In this document: positions 59,771 through 64,000 of the stretch, piece by piece
Numbering within the stretch: the first letter of the stretch is position 1
How the letters are laid out: each line of letters starts with the position of its first letter
Assembly: GCA_026545765.1 (NCBI GenBank)
Contig: CM048841.1
Location: 104,815,542 to 104,879,541 of the forward strand
Direction: 5' to 3'
DNA length: 64,000 nt
Origin: Plantago major
Lineage: Eukaryota > Streptophyta > Magnoliopsida > Lamiales > Plantaginaceae
The notes under the pieces: generated by a model
Told to the model about the DNA's origin: nothing
What the model saw: the letters and a program-made list of their open reading frames with translations, nothing else
Database searches by the model: none
Made by a program: the position numbers and the translations under genes

Positions 59771-61852
59771 GATTGGCTCGAATATAGTATAGAAAAGGAT
59801 GTTGCCTATTGTCTATGTTGTTACCTTTTCAAAAATGAACTTGCGAATCAAGGGTGTGTCGATGCATTTGTTAAAGATGGGTTTACAGATTGGAGTAGGA
59901 AAGATAAGCTTCGCAGACATATGGGTGGTCCTGGCAGTGTCCATACTCAAGCTTCTCAAATATGTTTAGATCTAATCAATGAGAAGCAACATACTGAGAC
60001 AATTGTAGCTAAAAATGACAAATGAAACAAAGAAGAACTACAGGGCTCAGCTAAATGCTACAATTGATTGTATTAAATGGATTTTGAGGCAAGGGCTTGC
60101 TTTTCGTGGTTATGACGAGTCTGAAGAATCGAAAAACAAAGGAAATTTTCTGGAACTCTTGAAATTTCTCGCAGACCATAGTGAAGATGTAAGAAAGGTA
60201 GTATTGAAGAATGCCCCTAGAAATCTACAATTAACATCTTCTCGTATTCAGAAAGATATTGTTAGTGCTTGTGCCTACGAAACAACCAAAGCTATCATTA
60301 AAGAGGTTGGCAAAGGTTTTTTTTGTGTTCTTCTTGATGATTCTCGTGATGTGTCGACAAAGGAACAAATGGCTGTAGTGTTGAGATTTGTGAATAAAAA
60401 AGGCCGTGTGCTTGAAAGGATTTTGGGTTTTAAACACGTAGAGTCTACAAGTGCAATCACACTTAAAAGTGCACTTGAAGATCTTTTAAGTTCACATGGA
60501 TTAAGCATCTCTTGTTGCGAGGACAAGGTTACGACGGGGCTAGCAATATGAAAGGGGAGTTTAACGGATTGAAGGCTCTTATTTTGAAAGAAAACAAAAC
60601 AGCTTATTATGTCCATTGTTTTGCCCATCAACTTCAACTTGCCCTTGTAGCTGTCACAAAGAATCATATTCGTATTTGTGAGCTATTTGTTTTGATAACT
60701 AACTTGGTTAATGTGGTTGGAGGATCATGTAAGAGGAAAGATAGCTTACGAGAAAGACAAGCAACAAAGATTATTGAGGACTTGGAAAATGAAGAAATTG
60801 CCAGTGGGCGAGGATTGAACCAAGAAAAGACTCTTATACGTCCTTGTGATACGCGTTGGAGTTCTCATTACGGTACTATTCTAAGCTTGATTAATTTGTT
60901 TGACTCCATAATTCATGTGCTTCGCTTGATTGTAGAAGACGGAACACACTCTAATCAAAGGGGTGAAGCATCACGTTTGATAAGGGACATGCTAGCGTTT
61001 GACTTATTTGATTTACACTTGATGAAATCAATATTGGGAATAACAAATGAATTGTGCATAGCATTGCAAATGAGAGAGCAAGACATTGTGAGTGCTATGA
61101 ATTTGATTGGTGTTTCTAAGGGACGACTTCAAACAATGAGAGATAGTGGATGGGAAGATTTGATAGATGAGGTGTCCAAGTTTTGTGTAAATCACAAGAT
61201 TAAGGTTCCTGATATGGATGATCTATACATGGATGGAAAGAGAAGAAAACGGAATGACGGGGAGATGACCAACGATCATCGTTATCGTGTAGAGGTATTT
61301 ACTACCGTTTTAGATATGTAGTTGCTTGAGTTGAACGGTCGGTTCGATGAGGTAATTAAACACCGAATTGTTGCTTTGTGTTGCCTTTTTAAACCCATCA
61401 CACTCTTTCGAAGCTTTTGATAAGGAGAAGTTAGTGCGCTTGGCAAAATTTTATCCAAATGATTTTACAGATGTTGAGCTTTTAGCATTACAAGACCAAC
61501 TTGAAAATTTCTATCAGGATATGACTAAAAATGTTGACATGTCCGATATACATGACCTTGGTGATGTAACTTAAGAAATGGTCGAGACTAGAAGACATGT
61601 GGTGTATCCATTGGTTTATAGACTTATTACCTTAGCTTTGTCTTGCCAGTTGCAACTGCTACAGTGGAAAGAGCTTTTTCTGCAATGAATATCGTGAAAA
61701 ATCGGCTCCACAACCGGATGGGTGACGAGTGGATGAATGACAACTTGGTTGTTTATATTGAAAAAGATACTTTTAACAAAGTGTCGAATGAAGCTATTAT
61801 TGATAGATTTCAAAGTATGACAAAGCGTCGTGGTCAATTGTAAATTTTTATT
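59771..61852 (+). pseudogene. hAT-superfamily transposase, broken (TTF zinc finger, DUF4371, C-terminal dimerisation)
   Basis: Begins with a TTF-type zinc finger, WLEYSIEKDVAYCLCCYLF ... GFTDWSRKDKLRRHMGGPGS (59771-59950). The catalytic body follows (60015-60551 and 60512-61321: LLDDSRDVSTKEQ, RGQGYDGASNM, HCFAHQLQLAL, RWSSHYG). It ends with the hAT dimerisation motif VATATVERAFSAMN (from 61646). Lesions: a frame change near 60015-60023, another near 60505-60512, a stop TAG at 61319-61321, a frame change near 61350, a stop TAA at 61572-61574, and a frame change near 61640. Homology continues across each, so this is a decayed gene, not several small ones. The family is the ZMYM1-like hAT group common in plants. 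Its right end lies at 61941. Confidence 0.92.
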
Positions 61853-61940
61853 TTTGAAATTTAGGTATAATATTTTTAACGACTTTTATATTCTATATGA
61901 TTCTCTTTTTGAACAATTGTGCTACCCTTCACTTTATTTT

Positions 61941-61955
61941 CTGCGTTCGCCCCTG
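61941..61955 (+). repeat. Right terminal inverted repeat of the hAT element
   Basis: CTGCGTTCGCCCCTG, reverse complement CAGGGGCGAACGCAG, one mismatch from the left end of the element at 46081-46095. It lies 89 bp behind the transposase C terminus, as expected. No left TIR was found upstream of the zinc finger. Confidence 0.8.
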
Positions 61956-62079
61956 CCGGTGACTGGACAATAGAATTTCAGCTTTGTTCTAATCGCGACT
62001 GAAAATGGAGATGTACTGATTGATTTCTTGAGGTGGTTGTTGTTGTGAGAGGCTACTACATGTTTTCAGCTAAGTTAAT

Positions 62080-62160
62080 AGACCCAAGGAGGGATGGGTA
62101 AAATTGAATATTGATGGGAGCTCAACTTCATCACTGAATCGAGGCGTTGCAGGTGGATAA
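62080..62160 (+). pseudogene. RNase H-like fragment
   Basis: RPKEGWVKLNIDGSSTSSLN then RGVAGG and TAA. GWVKLNIDGS is the hallmark first strand of plant RVT_3 RNase H domains, with the first catalytic Asp. Nothing further in frame. Confidence 0.65.
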
Positions 62161-62423
62161 GTGAATAATGAGGAATCCGAGTGAAAAATGTCCGACGTTT
62201 TGGTAAGTAGCACTGGACTATGAGAATGGTTCAAAGTTCGGGACATCCATGGTTTAAAATCCCGGTTTCGGAATTAGTTTCGAATTTTCTAAAATCCGAG
62301 GCGTATCAATATATTTCACAAAGTTTCCACAAAAGACACTAAAAGGTGGATTTACTAGCGATATTAGTAAAGGATAAATTTACAATCACTAAAATGATAA
62401 CTTGAATATCAGCTGGCAGTCTA

Positions 62424-63088
62424 AGGCTATGTTTAGCAAAACTAGCTGAAAAACTAGTTGATAGCTGATTAACTAACTGCTAGCTGATCAGGTAGCCGAT
62501 AAGCTAGCTGATTAGGTAGCTGATTAACTAACTGATAAGCTAATTGATTTTAACGTATGTGTTTAGTAAATTAGTTGATAAGCTAACTAGTATTTTGTAA
62601 AATGTCATATAAGGACATTACTCTTATTTTTATTTAATTTTTAATTTTCTCATCATATTATTAATCTATTTTTTAAATAATAGTACATCACATTTTTTTC
62701 AAATAGACATTCAATGTACTTTTAAACTTTAATGGCGTAAAAAATTATCAGAAGTTGGAAGAAATATTCGTGAGCATTCTAACTTAATAAGAAAAAAAAA
62801 TCGGCAATGGATGTGCTGTATACATGTGTGCATTTCAAAGAAAGTCGGATGAATTAAAAAGAGACAATTATTATAACGATTGATTTTTTTTCTATTTTAT
62901 TTAATTTTAGGTCAGGGACATTTGTGGAATGAAAATATGAGAAGGAGCTTTTCTTTTTTAAAAAAAAAAAACTAAATTGGTTAAACACCAATGAAATTTG
63001 GTGATTTAAGAAAAGCGTTAGCGTTCACATAATGAGCTTTTTATTAGCCATAGTTAAAAAATCTCCTAGTAAAGTGCTAAACAGTCAC
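62424..63088. mobile_element. hAT-like MITE with GCTGATTA-type subterminal repeats
   Basis: Left CTATGTTTAGCA and right TGCTAAACAGTC are inverted at the core (TGCTAAACA). The left 150 bp hold many copies of TAGCTGAT and GATAAGCTAG, as in subterminal binding sites of hAT elements. Non-coding. The same motif occurs in intron 1 of the TMEM209-like gene. Confidence 0.5.
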
Positions 63089-63209
63089 TAATATCAATTC
63101 ATTCCACTAACTACTGTCATTATCCATTAACAAGAAGTATAATAAATTAAATAATTATAGAGTCCGTTTTGCGAAAGACCCCTTATATATAGGAAAGTCC
63201 AAAAAGTCC

Positions 63210-64000
63210 ACTTAAACGTTAAAACTAAACAATTTACCTTAAAAACTAGACAGTCTAATTTTTTGAATTAGGCCAAATATTTGAGTCAACCTGCAATTTT
63301 TTTTTAAAAATAAGTTACTTAGCTCATAAATGTTCATCCAAATCCACATGATATGATTTTTACATCAAATTGTCTAGTTTTATCATCAAATTGTCTATGT
63401 TTATCGTAAAAATGTCTATGTTTAACATGTATACATTAGTAACAACCTATTTATCCAATGAAAAAAAATTTAGAAAAATAAACATGAACTTCAATTTCAT
63501 TCATCAAACAATAAATTTCAGTATACAAAATAATCAAAAATTTACAACCTATAAAAATACATGTATTTTTAAAAACATTAAATAAATCTACAAAATAGCT
63601 TTCATCACAACTTGTTCGTAGACACCTTGTTCCACAACGTTTCAATTTCTTTGTTAGTACCATTTTACGAAAACCTAATACATACAACAAAAACATCAAA
63701 AAAACATATACAATTCCTACTAAAACATAGAATATTTAATTAAAAAAACTAGACAATTTATAGTAAAAAATAGAAAATTTATACAAAAAAACTAAACCAA
63801 CAACAACAAACAACATAGACAATTTATACTAAATCATAGCCAATTTATACAAAAAAAACTAGACAATTTACAGTAAAACATAGACAATTTACAGTAAAAC
63901 ATAGACAATTTATACTAAACATATAATTTTTTTACAAAAAACTAGACAATTTATAGTAAAACATAAACAATATACTCTAAAAACTAGACAATATCCACTA
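63210..64000. repeat. Minisatellite of an ACTAGACAATTTATA motif in both orientations
   Basis: From about 63720 to the window end, units of 20-24 bp such as AAAACATAGACAATTTATAC and AAAACTAGACAATTTATAGT repeat about ten times. At 63365-63425 the complement (AAATTGTCTAGTTT, AATTGTCTATGTTT) occurs three times, and at 63225-63260 the forward motif again. The array runs off the window. Confidence 0.85.

Noticed and set aside
60015-61843. Four separate small genes
   Set aside because: Adjacent frames encode consecutive parts of one hAT transposase; they are fragments of a single broken gene.
63720-64000. CRISPR-like array
   Set aside because: Units are degenerate, about 20-24 bp, without unique spacers, and the DNA is plant nuclear; it is a minisatellite.

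Overview
This is nuclear DNA of a flowering plant, most likely a eudicot. The three recognisable genes have many short exons, GT-AG (and two GC-AG) introns and AT-rich introns. The rest is typical plant repeat content: a Ty1-copia LTR element, hAT elements, Helitrons, tRNA-derived SINE-like pieces and Stowaway-like MITEs. I could not fix the species from the sequence.

Layout. 1-3.5 kb holds small repeats: a 0.5 kb tandem duplication, a foldback and MITEs. 3494-8723 is a complete but decayed Ty1-copia retrotransposon on the minus strand with a perfect 5-bp target duplication. 9558-15294 (+) is an 8-exon gene for a TMEM209 / 'cytochrome b561 N-terminal' family membrane protein. 17349-28855 (-) is a 16-coding-exon SIZ1 gene, a PIAS-type SUMO E3 ligase with SAP, PHD, PINIT, SP-RING and SIM parts all visible. 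31266-45589 (-) is a 27-exon plant tRNA ligase gene (ligase, kinase and CPDase modules), with an apparent one-base frameshift between the two CPDase HxT motifs of its last exon. From about 46 kb to the end no intact gene was found. That part is a nest of transposon debris: two copies of a non-autonomous hAT-like element carrying a minisatellite, a 2.1 kb Helitron apparently abutted by the start of a second one, a roughly 300-bp repeat family in both orientations, scattered RNase H-like fragments, a WUS-type homeodomain fragment, copia fragments, and a broken hAT transposase with a recognisable terminal inverted repeat.

The three genes are housekeeping or regulatory genes with separate roles (membrane or nuclear envelope, SUMOylation, tRNA splicing and unfolded-protein-response mRNA ligation). 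They do not form a pathway. TMEM209 and SIZ1 converge across about 2 kb. SIZ1 and the tRNA ligase run in the same direction. All exon models come from reading splice sites by eye and checking that phases join. The CDS sums are 1989 nt (TMEM209-like), 2598 nt (SIZ1) and 3407 nt (tRNA ligase, one base short of a multiple of three). I found no convincing undescribed biological system. The most unusual signals are the tRNA ligase frameshift, the apparent head-to-tail Helitron junction, the captured homeodomain fragment and the long palindrome inside a GC-AG intron.
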